Positions 45,254 through 57,280 are shown, numbered from the stretch's first letter. The stretch: 64,000 nucleotides of DNA from Marsupella aquatica (GCA_973895155.1 OZ316891.1:16058001-16122000); one strand, 5' to 3'. Translations and numbers: made by a program. Notes: a model not told the origin generated them from the letters alone.

Positions 45254-46881
45254 TCTACTCATGTAAGAAGTTCTGACACTATCTGCTTGGCTACAAGGTC
45301 ATCTTCCACACGGATCACGACAGCCTGAAGTACATGGTCAACAAAGCAGACGTAACGGGACGGATAGCCCGTTGGGTGCTACTTCTCCAGGAATTTAACT
45401 ACGAAGTTCGGGTTCGGCCAGGAAAGGCACACCTCAATGCCGACTTCTTTTCACGGCTGGACGGCATACCAGTCGATCAGCCAATTGATGATATTTTTCC
45501 GGATGAGGAGTTGTTCCACGTAGGGGAGGGGACACCAACATGGTACGGCTCAATAATCACCTTCCTTTTAATGGGCCGCATCCCTGACGGCATCAATCAG
45601 GAGACCGCCGCTGTGTTTTTACGGAAAGCCGGGCCTTACGTCATGATACAGGGTCACCTACATAAGGAAGGTATTAATGGGAAGTTACGATGTTGCTTAG
45701 AGTATAAGGAGACGCTTATCGTGATGCGGGCCCTACATGAAGAAGAAGCTGGAGGCCATTTTGCGGCGGTCACGACAGCCCAAAAGATTCTGGACTCGGG
45801 GTATTGGTGGCCTACGTTGCATCGGGATGTACAGCGCTTCATTAAGGGCTATGACTTGTGTCAGCGAGTTGGGGCCCCGAGGCGGGCTCATCATCACCCG
45901 CTCACATCTGTGCTTCCATTGGCACCATTCGAAAAATGGGGAATTGATTATATCGGGCCGTTTACTCCCGTTACCCGAAGGCGAAGATGCAGGTACATCC
46001 TACTAGCTATTGATTACTCCACCAAGTGGGTCGAAGCGCGGGCTACGGTAAAGGACGACGCCGCAACCAGTGCCAGATTCTTATACGAACAGATTTTCAC
46101 CCGATTCGGCCCGCCCTTAGAATTGGTAAGCGACCGTGGAACCCACTTCCTCAATGACACCGTAGCCCAGCTTACAGAGCGTTACCTAGTCAAGCACCGC
46201 AAGACTACCCCGTATCATCCTAAAGCCAACGGGATGGCGGAGAGAGCAAATGGTATCATTGGGAAGATCCTCAACAAAACTGTAGCTGCGCACAAAACGG
46301 ATTGGGATGATAAGTTGTATGCAGCGGTGTACTCGTATAATCTAGCTTACAAAACTACTACGAGTCACAGCCCGTACTTTCTTGTGTTCGGCCAACATTC
46401 GTTGGTGCCCGTCGAGTTTGAAGTACACACTCCATGGGTCAGCATTCGGGATCGCTTACCTGAATCTGAAAGTTCGTCAGACCGAGCTTATCAGATTGAA
46501 GCCTTGGAAGAAGCACGGCTACTAGCAACTCGACACGCCGTGAAGAAATAGGCAACTTCGAAGAAGCAGCACGACAAAGGACTACGGAGGGTCGATGTCG
46601 TGGCAGGCGATCTAGTCCTTCTGTACGATAGTAGGTACATGCAATTTCCAGGGAAGCTTCATACCCGGTGGTTAGGGCCCTTCCTTGTCAATCAGATCTA
46701 CCGTAACGGATCTTTGGAGCTTGCGACGTATGCCGGCGATTTACTCCCCACGCGAATCAGCTACGATCGTGTAAAAAAGTACCACCATCAAGATGACGAC
46801 GCCGAGAGTGATGTTCGCGAGGACGCTTCACAATTAAGCAGGGAGCTATGTGACGCCGCCGGTATGGCGGTTAATGAGTGA
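45254..46881 (+). pseudogene. pol: RNase H end and integrase (A2)
   Basis: KVIFHTDHDSLKYMVNK is the RNase H C-part. The integrase zinc region has HEEEAGGHF and DLCQRVG, with Tyr at the place of the first Cys of the CxxC pair. The DDE core reads KWGIDYIGPF, ELVSDRGTHFLND and HPKANGMAERANGIIGK, with Asp, Asp and Glu in place. A TAG at 46550 is followed in frame by AGDLVLLYDSRYMQFPGK and RWLGPF (GPY/F type). No chromodomain is seen. The end overlaps the right LTR by about 30 bp. Confidence 0.9.
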
Positions 46882-47202
46882 TTCGGTCTAACTGCGCTTA
46901 GCACGCACGTTAGGAGTGTCTTAGGCCACTATTATTAGCATAATGACAGTATTTAGGTAATCATTATGGGTAGGACATCATTAGGCAATAAGGGGGAGTT
47001 CAGGTTTGGACTGGCGGCGGGTTGCTATTCGCACACCCGGGTTACGAGCGTGGAGGGGCCCCTCCCTCGGGTCCGTATAACAAACTTAAGGAAGCGGCCA
47101 CTGACACGTGCTGACTCAGACCGGCGGAGTGGCCGGTACACCACAAGCGTGAGCGGTTCAGCCTATGGGCATCGAGGAGACGTCGGGGGATCGACAAGCA
47201 GG

Positions 47203-47210
47203 TATAAAAG
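47203..47210 (+). promoter_or_regulatory. TATA box of A2 right LTR
   Basis: TATAAAAG lies 354 bp inside the LTR and 108 bp upstream of the ORF ATG, as in the left LTR. Confidence 0.8.
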
Positions 47211-47310
47211 GGGAGCCAACCCTTTGTAGTGCACCAGTCCATCAGTCCATGTGCCAGCTTCGACCCCAGCTCTCTCGTTCGCTCTAAGTCGCCACTACTA
47301 TCTCCTCTGA

Positions 47311-50300
47311 ATGTCGCACACGATCCTCTCCAGCTCGGCCATTCGATTCTGGATGCAGTTCCTATCTACCGGAAGGCACTTGGCCGACTCATTGAAACAC
47401 GCCAACCCGCGCCGATACGAAATCGAACGCGAGTACAAGAGAGCCATCCGCCTAGCAGGACGACAGGCCTCATTCACATTTGGAGGACCCAAAAGGAACC
47501 TCACACTCAAAAGTGACCATAGTTTATTATGCTTTAGGATATCATTTTTAGGGTGTAATGAGATGATATAGAAAATTTGATGTACTATACTTAATAAACA
47601 TCCTATAGGTTGGTAACATTCATTAAACTATCTAGCATTTTAGACTTTGAAGCTTTCCTTATATGTCCTTCAAAGATTGATAAAAGGACTTGTCACGCAA
47701 CGGGTCACATCATTTCAGGACTCAAAAGGACTCTAAAAAATGCATTTTAGATAATGAAATTTTACCAAAGCATGCATACTAATAGCATAATCTTATATTT
47801 CAAAACTTAAATAGTGACACACAGTAAACCTTTATATACAGGACAAAAATAATCAGTAATTTTGGCTTATTTAGGGCCATCAATAACAGGATCCCTTAAA
47901 ACAGTTGAAACTTTGATGTATCTACACGGTGAGGTAGGTTACACCATGCAAAATAGTCTTGTGAAAAAATTAGACTTAAATGTCTTGAGATAAAATCATG
48001 ATGAACCTTTTTCCATGTTACGAAAGTCATTTTTCACTAAAAAAGCATGTTTTTGAGTCCTGAAAGTGGTTCCTGCAAGGTACACCCAATTGTGAATGAG
48101 GCCGACACCACTACATCCTTAACTTTGACTACCCGTCTCAGAGCGAGCTTTACCGACCAGCAGAGGTATCTGGGTACTTCTTCAACGGAGACAAATATAT
48201 CGGTTTCTGGGAAGCATTGCTTCGGCTTCCGGACGAGGTCTTCAATATCCCGGATACGATCGACTTGCAACGACATCACTTCGACCACATCCCTGCTCAG
48301 GTTCGGGCTATCATCAACAGCGAGTCCAGCACTACCCGTTCAACAAGGTCGTCTGCACTCGCTTCAGAGAACTTCTACCAGCACCTACAGAGCTTCATGG
48401 GAACTCGGCCATCAACCAACATGGCCAACTCAGTCGTACCCGTACCCATACCCGTACCCATACCCGTACCCGTACCCATACCCGTACAACCTCAGGCTCA
48501 ACCTTAGGCTCAGCTTCAACTTCAGCCTCAGCCGCAGCCTAGCCAAACCCCACCACCGATCGCCCAGCCAGCACAAGTACGCTCCGTTATCAACGCTGTG
48601 GATCTTAGCGATGACGACGAGGCTACCCCACCCTTGACCAGGCGGCCCAGAGGAACAAGCGCTCAGGGGGCCGACTCTATATCGTCCCCACCCCTGCTCT
48701 GACCCCAGGAGCGGCCCCGGCAGACAACATGGTGACCGTGGCCGCCCCGGGCCCGTTACTAACGGCAATGGCACTACCCAGGCCCGATCGGGAGGATGGG
48801 GAAGTGTCACCTTCCCCGAGCCAGTCACGGGGGAAGAAGAGGAAGGAATCCGCCACTGCATCCGGGTTACCGTTGGCCACGGTAGCCGTAGCCAAGGTGA
48901 CGATGCACCGCATGGGGGAAAACGTTCACAAAAACATCCTCCATCCCAAGCATGCGGTGTACCTGAAGACTCAGGGATTCGAGCACCTCGCCTCCCTCCC
49001 CTGGAACACTTGCAGGTACTACGGGGAGGACATGACAGAGTTCCTCAGGAATTATGACGACGTGCATCAACATACTCGGCTGCGGGGAAGGAGTATGTCC
49101 CTCACAGAAGAACGGCTCAGGATGATCTTCGGGTTACCCGAAGGTGACCATCGAGTTGAATCACGGGCTCCCGGGGGCAAGGGAGCCAAGTACCAATCTT
49201 CAAGTTTTCCCTCAGAGGGAGCAGTGGACAACGGGTTCGTGATGAGGACCTGCCTCATCCCTGAGATAGCTGAGCGACTGGAGTTCCAGAGGTACGCCCT
49301 CCACATGATGGAACCCCGGGGGGAGATCTCCGCCGCCCAGGTTATCCAGGTCGAGAACTATCGACCTAGGAAGTGGGCGTCGTACTTCACTAAGAAATTC
49401 CATGAAGAGATGGAGTGGCGAAGGAAGACGCTGTACATTGGCGGGAAGGCGTATTTCGCTAGCCACATCGAGATCATTCTTGAGTGGTACGCCCGGTTTG
49501 ATCGACGAACCCTTCCCCGTGTCAACGTTACAAAGCTGGTCTCAGCTAGGTGGGTTTTCCCAGCCTTGGAGAGACGGCCCCAACCCGAGGCCCAAAGTCC
49601 AGCGGACACGCCAGCTTCACCCACCCCACCTCCACAAGTAGCTGTAGTCGTAACCGAGGAGGTATCTGATGGGTTGGGTGTCGCAACCTTTGATGCGACC
49701 CAACAAGCCGGGCTAAGTACAGAAGTCGGTACGGCGGAGGTCTTACCCGAGCCCGGGTCTCCCAAAGACCCACCGGTGGCTATTCCGGAGAACCGGACAT
49801 TGCTACAGGAGGACACTCCAGCCCCTTCCAACGTTACGTCCCCAGGGCTGGACGTCACTGCCCCGGCCCCCGCGCGTGTTGACGTCTGCCCGTGCCCAAC
49901 TCCGGACAGGCACAACCTGGACCACCCGGAACTCTTCGTATCGGGTACATTTTTGAACGGGCTTCTGGGAGATTTCTCTCATCAAATTGCTCGGGATACC
50001 GGGGAGTTCATGGCCCGGAAGGTAGCCTGTTTCTTCAATCAGGAGTTGGTTGCCGCAGTAAAGGCAGGTCGGGCCCAGTCAGAGGCCCTTCAGAGGATAG
50101 AGCGGTACCGGGTGGAGTCCATGTACCTAAAGAATGAAGTTGCGGTTCAAGAGGCTGAGCTTCTACAACTACGACCCAAGGTTGCAGCCGCCGATGAGTT
50201 GTTAGCAAAGGCGCACGCTCTTACCGCCCTAGCCGAACAGGCCAAAGCTGGGAACGAGGCCAAGATTACATGACTCCGGAACCAGATTGACAGTTTGAAG

Positions 50301-50625
50301 AATCAAATTGTCACCTGGCAGAAAGACCTGGAGGAGGCCGAGGAACGGGCCCAGCAGGACACGGCGGAGATAGCCACGCTGCAGGCCGAGGTGGCGTGGC
50401 TCCAAACCGAGGCCGAGAAGCAGGACCAGCTGGCGGGTAAACTGACGAGCGACGCCCAGCAGCTGGAGGAGGCATGTCAGGAGGCAGCAGAGGAGACGGA
50501 CGCGGCGAGGTGAGAGAACAAATCTCTGCTGGACCAGGTCCAGCTCCTCAAGGCGGACAATGACAGGCTTCGAAGGCAGCGGGATGGCCGCTCCCATTCG
50601 GGCGGCTCTGGCAAGCATGCCAGGC
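47311..50625 (+). pseudogene. LTR-encoded ORF, A2 right copy
   Basis: Same protein as the left copy, from MSHTILSSSAIRFWMQFL to the coiled-coil end. It is split by the TIR element at 47466-48103. Further breaks: TAG at 48503 (CAG in the left copy), a one-base deletion in a C run near 48690, TGA at 50271 and TGA at 50511 (CGA in the left copy at both). The longest intact run is 48729-50273 (514 residues: core, Pro-rich linker and first part of the coil). A PVPIPV repeat near 48435-48490 is longer than in the left copy, so this tract varies in length. Confidence 0.7.
47466..48103. mobile_element. Non-autonomous TIR transposon, 638 bp
   Basis: The ends are GGCCTCATTCACATTTGG and CCAATTGTGAATGAGGCC, inverted repeats of about 18 bp. 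GACA flanks both sides (47462-47465, 48104-48107). The uninterrupted sequence exists in the left LTR near 38513. The element has no coding capacity and is AT-rich inside. The superfamily is uncertain. Confidence 0.88.
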
Positions 50626-51532
50626 ATTAGCAGCGGAGTAGGAATAGATTAGGATTAGGATTGGCTTAGTCAGGCTCTTGGGACAGGCACCTGCCTTAGG
50701 TACATCAGCGCTGCCATGCTGTCCAGCCTGCGTAGATTAGGATCTTCTAATAAGACACAGCCGTTTTCCGGCCTGACTGTCAGCTTAGTTAGGACCTTAG
50801 TCAGCGAATCTTCGGCGAGAGGACACCCCGTCCCTCGGCCCTTAGTATTTAGTGCACCCCTCGGTAGAGACAAGGGGGGTTTTTAGTTTCAGAGTTGGAC
50901 GTCCGCGGTATATGTGGGGAGTCCCGACCTCTGGGAATGAAAGAGTACCAAGGGGGGGGGGTAGGACTAAGCTCGCCGGGTGAGTGCAGAGCCGGGCTCC
51001 GTTGTAGTGTGCACCCTCGGCCTTGAACCTGTTCATTCTGGGGCTGTCGGGTCAACTAAGTGTACGCATATGTTCTCTTTGTAGTAAAATCCTTTCCCAT
51101 CATTTTCCTTTGTGTAAATCGAGATTGTATGCATGTCCGCGTGTATGTGTGTGGGTTTCTCGTATATGGGTGGCAGCGCCAGGCCGAACGCACTACCCGA
51201 GACGTGCACAGGGTGCAGCCTGTGGGTAAGTGGTTGCGAGCACGGGTTGAGGACCTGTATCATCGAATCCGGATCGAAGGCGGACAGCACGAAGGCTTAG
51301 AAGCCCTTAAGCCGGGGTCGATCCTGCTATCGACTAAGGTACGTTCCGACGGTGGAACACAAACCATACCTAGGAGGTGGTTGTATTTAGCAGTATGCGC
51401 ACTTAGCGCTAGTTTATGAGAATAAGGTGCATTACGTGCTTCCCTTCCTGCCCGAACCCTCAGATTTACGAGGGATGTGCCAGTCTAAGCTGAAGTCTGA
51501 GTTAAGGCCGAAGCCGACGACGTGATAGTGGC

Positions 51533-52565
51533 CCCTTAGAGGAGCACACATGTTCTTTTGGCTTGGAAGTACTGGTTGGAGCAGGTACTGAAGGGTATGA
51601 CAAGATTGTAAGTACTTTTGAGCAGTATGCCAAAGGCATGTATGCTAGAGTAATCATTGTCAATCCTCTGCATGCAAAGATGCCTAAAGTGGCATTGTGT
51701 GTTGTACCAAAATGTAACAAGTTTAAAGCTCCCTAGGTAAGAGAGCATTGGGTGCAGCTAAAGTCCATGTGGGACACACGTTGTAGAGACAGTGTTGGTC
51801 CTTTGTTGGGCCATGCTAGTGATGGTGATGCTTGTCGTAGGAAATTGATGATGGAAGATTATACTGCTATGAATGGTTCCTTTCCTAGGTATAGTGTAGG
51901 ATGGGTTGGGTGACAATACTCAGTGTCCATACTTCCAAATGGAGATTTATATGGTTTTGGAGACCAAGACCCACCTCACAATGGCAAAAAGGCAATTAAC
52001 CCATTGGACCGAGTGTGTGCTATGTTAGTTCTTGGTGATCAACATGCATCTTTGTCATATGTCACATATATTTATAACCATTATGCAATTCATGAGCATG
52101 GTTTGCATTGGGATGATGTGAATAGGACATATAGACAAAACTGGGCTGGCCCACAACAAATAGCTTCCAAGAGAGTGCAGGCCTGCCTGCAGCATATGTA
52201 TGAGCGACGAGATGTTTGTCATGATAGAAGCTTTGGGACCATGATATACTTGGAGGTTTGTGCAGACTACATAGATATTTTCTTCTCTGTTAAGCATGAC
52301 CTAAGAACCCGTGTTATCTTGGCATCAAAGGTATCTTGGTTCTTCCGATTGTGGAGGCTATGGTTGAGGTATGGTGATCATTTTGTGACAAGAAATGCTG
52401 GATCTATCACAGAGGAGAACATGATTTCTGTGCATGCTTTCCATGATATCAACATGTCTTGTCATTTTGTAGTATTGTTAATTTGTGCCTTTCAAGACAA
52501 GTTCCCATATCTAGAAGTTCCATTTCTTGTTGGGATCAGATTGTTGTGAGATATTTTCAGCAAGG
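51533..52565 (+). pseudogene. Host pseudogene, segment 4: main transposase-like core
   Basis: After A2 the frame resumes with HTCSFGLEVLVGAG and continues RVIIVNPLHAKMPKVAL, GPLLGHASDGDACRRKL, then GFGDQDPPHNGKKAINPLDR, DEHG-like EHGLHWDDVNRTYRQNW, FGTMIYLEVCADYIDIF, SKVSWFFRLWRLWLRYGDH and NMSCHFVVLLICAFQDK. Stops at 51735 (TAG) and 51913 (TGA) and a frameshift near 52540 break it. The spaced Asp/His/Lys motif (DQDPPHNGKK) and neighbouring Asp residues are compatible with a DDE-type nuclease, but this is inference. The end (DCCEIFS) is interrupted by unit C. Confidence 0.7.
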
Positions 52566-55500
52566 TGTGGTGCGTCCCATGGCTCCCCAAACCCAAGAAA
52601 ACCCCCTTGCTCAAGCCGATTCCCGCAGGTTTCGTCCTTGGCGAGGCCGTTTCTGTGGCTTAGCGGCATGGGACGCTGCTAACTCTCCTTCTACTACTAT
52701 TAACATTTTACACACATATACTGGACAGATCCTTCATCGGGTCATGAGATACTTAGCCGGCCTATTCTAGGCCTTCCCTTGTATTCCTCTCCTGGTCTTC
52801 CATTAGGTATGTTTGGATTCCGCCGCCGGAATGATCCCCAATTGGCTTGGTTAAGCCGCTAAGACCTCTCTCAGCTCGACACATCCAACTCTCACTCCCT
52901 TGCTACTTCCCTTCATTGATGTGGGCACTCTTCACACAAGTTAATGCGACACACAAATAGCAAAATGACTCCTTCTGACTGAGTTATACCATGCACTTGC
53001 CATACAAACAGTACATCTCATACACAAGCTCTGCGAACTAAGCCGTGAGGCCAACTCTATTCAATTCTTAGGCATGAGGAAACATGAATATACACAAGGG
53101 TCACTGTATAACTAACCGAGAGCTTCTCTTACTACTTGATCCCAGCCTTGCTGGTGCAACTAAAAACTTGTTAAAGAAGAGGCCCTGGACTCCCGCTGCC
53201 CAGGTATTTATCCTGGCAGCGGATCTGTCCAAAACTTTGCTGCGTAAGCTTAATCTATCCTACCTGTAATCTACCTAACTGTACAACGAGGCAAGAGCAC
53301 AAGTGTTGCTCTTACTAGAGGATCCGCCATCCCACTAATCTAAGTGTTAGGGCTGTCTCCTAGTCTTGATCCTAATCCTAAACTTGGAGATCTGAGCCCG
53401 CCCTGCCCACTCACGCCTCCTACCTCCACGTCCACCCTTCCTTAAAGGAACGATGCCCTTGCACCGTCACAACACTGGTGGCGGATCCTCAATGGATGCC
53501 ACCAACGCTTCCCCCGCAGCCACTACCGTCGGTCCGTCCTCTGACAGATTACCTGCCCCGGACCGAGTCAACTCTTCATCGGCTTGACTGGGTCCACCCT
53601 CGGCTTTGGCCCCAGCATCGGTTACGGCCCTCGATACGGCTTCGGCCTCCCCGGCATGTTCTACTGGAGGATCTGGTATCTCGGCTTCATCAATAGCTAT
53701 CTCGGCCTCGGCCTTGCCATCCCCACCTTTTTCAATAGGTGGATCTACTGCCGTAATCATGCCGGAGGTTGGTGCCGGGTTGACCTCCTGGGTCACAACG
53801 GCTTGGTAAGCCGTATAACTCCCAGACCCAAAAGGTTTCCGCTTCTTCTTCTTCCCTGTTTCGGTAGCTGGTCCCTTCCCCTTGCTACCTACCTCCGGCA
53901 CCGGGGCGTGTGTCTCGGCTTGTGTTTCGGCCAGTACCACTCCTGGTAACGGAGTTCCCACAATTGGACCAGATGAAGCTAAGCACTTAAATACTGCGGC
54001 CTATTTCTTCAGCTGCTCCGTTGGGTTGTCGGCCCGTTGCTGTAAGTTCTCCATCTTTCTGGTGGTTTCCTCCAACTCCTCCTGGGCTTCCTCCAGGTCC
54101 TTCCGTCCCTCCTGCAGCTCCTTTCTGGCTTCCTCCAATTCCAATTTTAAGGTAGCCCTCTCCTCCTGGGTTGCTCTTAGCTCCTTGTCGAGCTCCGCTA
54201 TGACCTCAGACTCCATCTTATTCATCTTGGCATAAGTCTGGTTGAGCTGGTCATCCTTCTCACGCAGGTCGGCCTTGAAGCTGGCCATCAGGGATGCAAG
54301 CTCCTGCTGCAGCGCAATAATCCCTTGATAGGATTTCCCTAACTTGGCCTCCTTTTGCTCAAGGGCTCCACGGATATCCTTGAGCTCTCCTTTCAATGCC
54401 CTCTCCCTTCTCTGAGTCTCCGCCATGGCCCGGTTGTTGGTGGTTATGTGGGCCTCCTCTACGTCCCTCAGCTCTTGCTTCCACTTTTCCCTGTCCTTGA
54501 CCGCGCTGGCCAACTCTCCTTGGGTCCGAGTCAGTTTATCCTTGATAATCAATCTGCCAGACTGAGCGGCATCCAATTGTCCTTGCATGATGTTTAGCTC
54601 ATGCCGCTTAATCCGCAGCTCATCTTAGGCTTTCTTGGCCACCTACAGGTCTTCCACCTTGGCTTCCATCTCCCTAAGCTGCCGGATGACCTCGTCCTTC
54701 TTGCTTCTCTCCAAAGCCACCGCTTCTTCTAATCGGTGCTTCTCCAACATCTCCCTCTGGAAAAAAGGTCCCTGCTCCAACTCCTCCCCAAAGATGCTGA
54801 GCGCCAGGTCCCCACACATCTCCCCATACTCCATGGCTCTATCTTTAGCATAGGTGGAGTAAGTAGAAGTCATCGGCATCAACCACCTTGGCCTCTATTC
54901 CCAAGCCGCCTTGCGGATTTCTTCTACGGTGGCAAGAGGGTTGCTTCTTTTTTCGGCAAGCCGCCTGATGTCCTCCGGCCAATCTCCTCTTGGTAAATCT
55001 TTCTCCCTAGCCAGGGCTGCTTTCTCTTCCTCCCTAAGTCGCTCCTGAAATTCTTGTGCCGTCTGCTTTATGCCGTCAAAGCTCAGGGAGCAACCTCTGG
55101 TGGGGGAGACTCGGGGCTACTCTGCTGGGTGGGGTCCCCTCGAACTACTCTTGGAAGCGTGAAGATAAATCGGCCACAGGTCCTTACTCCTGGAACATGA
55201 TGATCCGACCCATAGCCGGAGTTATCATTGCTGTAGTCCTCTACTGCCTCCTCCACTGCTTGGACTCCTGGCTTCCCCCTCTGTTCCCCTGGTCCTGCCG
55301 TGAAAACGGCCTCACAGATCACGGGCTCTTGTTCCTCCTCTGGTTTCCAGTCCTTTCCCTCTGCTTTCCGCGGGAAGGAGCCTTAGGCTGCTCTGCCTCC
55401 GATTCAGGGCTTGAGGCTCCCACATACATTCGAACTCCAGGCTTGTGTTCCGGCCTCCTGCTCTCCTTGGCTCCAGTAAAGGGGTTTTCCCTCCTGAGTT

Positions 55501-57275
55501 GGCTTAGGCCGGCCTTTGGGGCAGTGTCCTGTACCGGTGCCGTTGCCATTGCTGGTGCCGTTCTCTCCTTCTCCAACAATTTCAGCAGATTCTGCATGCC
55601 TGATTGTTGCATCGGCAAGTCTTCTTTGCTTGGTCGAAACACCTGCTCGATCGTAGGACTGGCAGGCTGGTTGGGCTCTTCTGTTGCCGGCCTCTGCTCC
55701 GGAACCTCCTCTGGTGCCCTTGCCGATAGGGGAAGTACTGGGGCAAAGATTTGACTTCTGGCATACCGGCACAACAGCGGCATGTGATAGCCAAGATGGG
55801 ACACGCTTCCCACGCCGATCACCTGCTGTTCCTCCTTCAAGATCTTCTTCAGTTGGTTGAGGAGGTACCCGTTGTAATCTCGGCTTGGGTCTGGCCTTTT
55901 TGCCAGGTAGACCTGAGCCTTGCCAATCTCTGCCCTCGGCAAGTTACAATGCATGGTCACCCGCAAGAAATCGATCATCTCTCCAATGTGCGGGTTGGTG
56001 CAGGTGTTCCGGAAGAAGCCATTCTTCGTTGATGGTCCTGGGAACGACCGGAACTCCTTGTCAGGTAAGGTCTTCCTGGTATCAACCTTGGTCTTATTAC
56101 CCATCGGCAAGCCAAACACCTCGGCAATCACCCGGGGAGTGAGATAGAAATCCTTCCCATACACCCTCGTGGAATTGGTCTCGGGTTCCCATGATCCCAC
56201 AAATTCTAATAAGTTTGAGTCCGGCACCTCTAGCTTCAGCCATGGTAATCTTACGAAGGCTTCCAAGCCGGATCCGGCCATGAAGCCTTGGTACTTCTTG
56301 GTCTGCATGGCCGTAAAGCATGCATCCTCCTCCCGTGCAAAATGTAATTGCACTTCCTCTGGTAGGGTCGCCGCCCAGCCTTTCCAGGTGTCATCCTTTG
56401 TTGGAATGGCATTGATGGGATCGACCACCTCCTCTTTGGCTTCTCCCTGCCTCCTATTCTGCTGCTCTACTGGCTTCCTTGGTGCCGTTGACCTCATTCT
56501 TTTTGCTGGGGTGGCCTCTTCATTGTTGTTTCCTTTCCTCTTCATCTCGGCTACCGTGGATGTTTCTCCTAGCACAGTTGCCTTTGTCCACCCCTCCGTG
56601 CTACCCTTCAACTCCCAGTGCGCGTCGTTGCAGCGGTTGATGGCTTCCCAAATGCCGACAATTCTGTCTTTGCAAAACAGAAGGTCATCAAGCTGATTGG
56701 CAGTAGGAGTCCACAAGAACTCGGCCTTGATGAGTTCTCCTCCTAAGAAGGCGAGCTTCTGCAGCTCCCACAGTTGAGTGAGCTCTTGCCATTCTCGAGC
56801 TGCTCTCTCTGATTCTTCGTCCTCGTAAGTCCTAATGTACTCAGTTGCCCATTTGAACAGGCATCCCCAAAAATGTGCCGCTTGATTGACGTTGCTCATA
56901 CCTTGCTTGACTCGATCGTTGGTATCTGCTCCCGCCCCGAGTGCTTGCCTAAGCAACTGACAGTAGTTGGCCTTCTGTAGTTGTCTGCCCAGTTCGTGCT
57001 TGCAAATGAGCCACCATTCCTCGTGAGCGGTCCTTACCCTTCTCCTCCTCTGGTCTTTCCTCCCGTTGGTTACCCCTAGCCGCCGATGCTTAGCGCGCCC
57101 TAACCCTAATCGTGTTCTCTCCCCCAGCGTTCTTACCTCCGGTCACGGCCCGGGTTCCATAGTCACCCTTAATTGTTTATATTTTCCTTGTTTTTGTTAC
57201 TATACTAATGTGTTTATAGGGTATATCTCCGTTTCCCCACTTAACTGGCCTAGTGATTCCTGGCTAGGCATCACA
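52566..57275 (-). mobile_element. LTR-like unit C: 4.7-kb solo LTR with own gene
   Basis: In minus orientation it starts TGTGATGCC and ends GCACCACA; CAAGG lies on both sides (52561-52565, 57276-57280). Removal rejoins the host frame (FSKVGGMSGNERN). The two ends share no direct repeat, and there is no pol, gag knuckle or integrase, so it fits a solo LTR. It carries a long ORF of the same design as A and B (53467-56956), a TATA-like TATAAA at 57213-57218 on the minus strand, and a tail of about 900 bp. The size matches the 4.68-kb A2 LTR. Confidence 0.83.
53467..56956 (-). pseudogene. LTR-encoded ORF of unit C
   Basis: The main frame 56956-55319 (545 residues) has a helical N-domain (NQAAHFWGCLFKWATEYI), a basic linker (ATPAKRMRSTAPRKP), GFMAGSGLEAFVRLPWLK, the core (LTPRVIAEVFGLPMGNKT, NGFFRNTCTNPHIGEMI, MHCNLPRAEIGKAQVYL) and a Pro-rich linker. 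Overlapping frames then shift to 54882-54643 and 54588-54001, a coiled coil of more than 250 residues, and after one more stop 53961-53467, an acidic C-part with GKKKKRKP. Four in-frame stops and two shifts are seen after the core, or an intron removes part of them. The order matches the A and B proteins although sequence identity is low. Confidence 0.68.
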
Positions 57276-57280
57276 CAAGG

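Larger units (their letters stand above)
37900..51527 (+). mobile_element. Ty3/gypsy LTR retrotransposon A2 with ORF-bearing long LTRs
   Basis: It starts TGTGACACCGCC and ends GACGACGTGATA. The target-site duplication GTGGC is exact (37895-37899 and 51528-51532), and removal rejoins the host frame (GFCG then PLEEHTC). Contents: left LTR-like region (37900 to about 41074) with an ORF, a 281-bp segment, a leader with 26-bp repeats, gag zinc knuckles, protease, RT, RNase H, integrase, and a right LTR (46849-51527, 4,679 bp including a 638-bp insertion). The left LTR lacks the final 830 bp or so of the right LTR, so it is altered. pol carries several stops and one frameshift; this copy is defective. 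Confidence 0.88.
46849..51527 (+). repeat. Right LTR of A2, 4,679 bp, with its own ORF
   Basis: TGTGACGCCGCC opens it directly after pol, and it ends at the TSD GTGGC. It contains a TATA box at 47203, the LTR ORF (47311-50625), a 638-bp TIR element and a tail of about 900 bp. Without the insertion it is about 4.04 kb. An LTR this long that codes for a multi-domain protein is unusual. Confidence 0.82.

Noticed and set aside
46849-46881. Polypurine tract defining the right LTR start
   Set aside because: Only a weak AAGCAGGGAG precedes TGTGACG; the boundary rests on the match to the left LTR start, not on a clear PPT.
52566-57275. Plus-strand ORFs such as 55056-55754 and 53584-53949
   Set aside because: They lie opposite the long minus-strand coding frame, have no motifs, and are explained by the GC-rich antisense of the coiled coil and Pro-rich parts.
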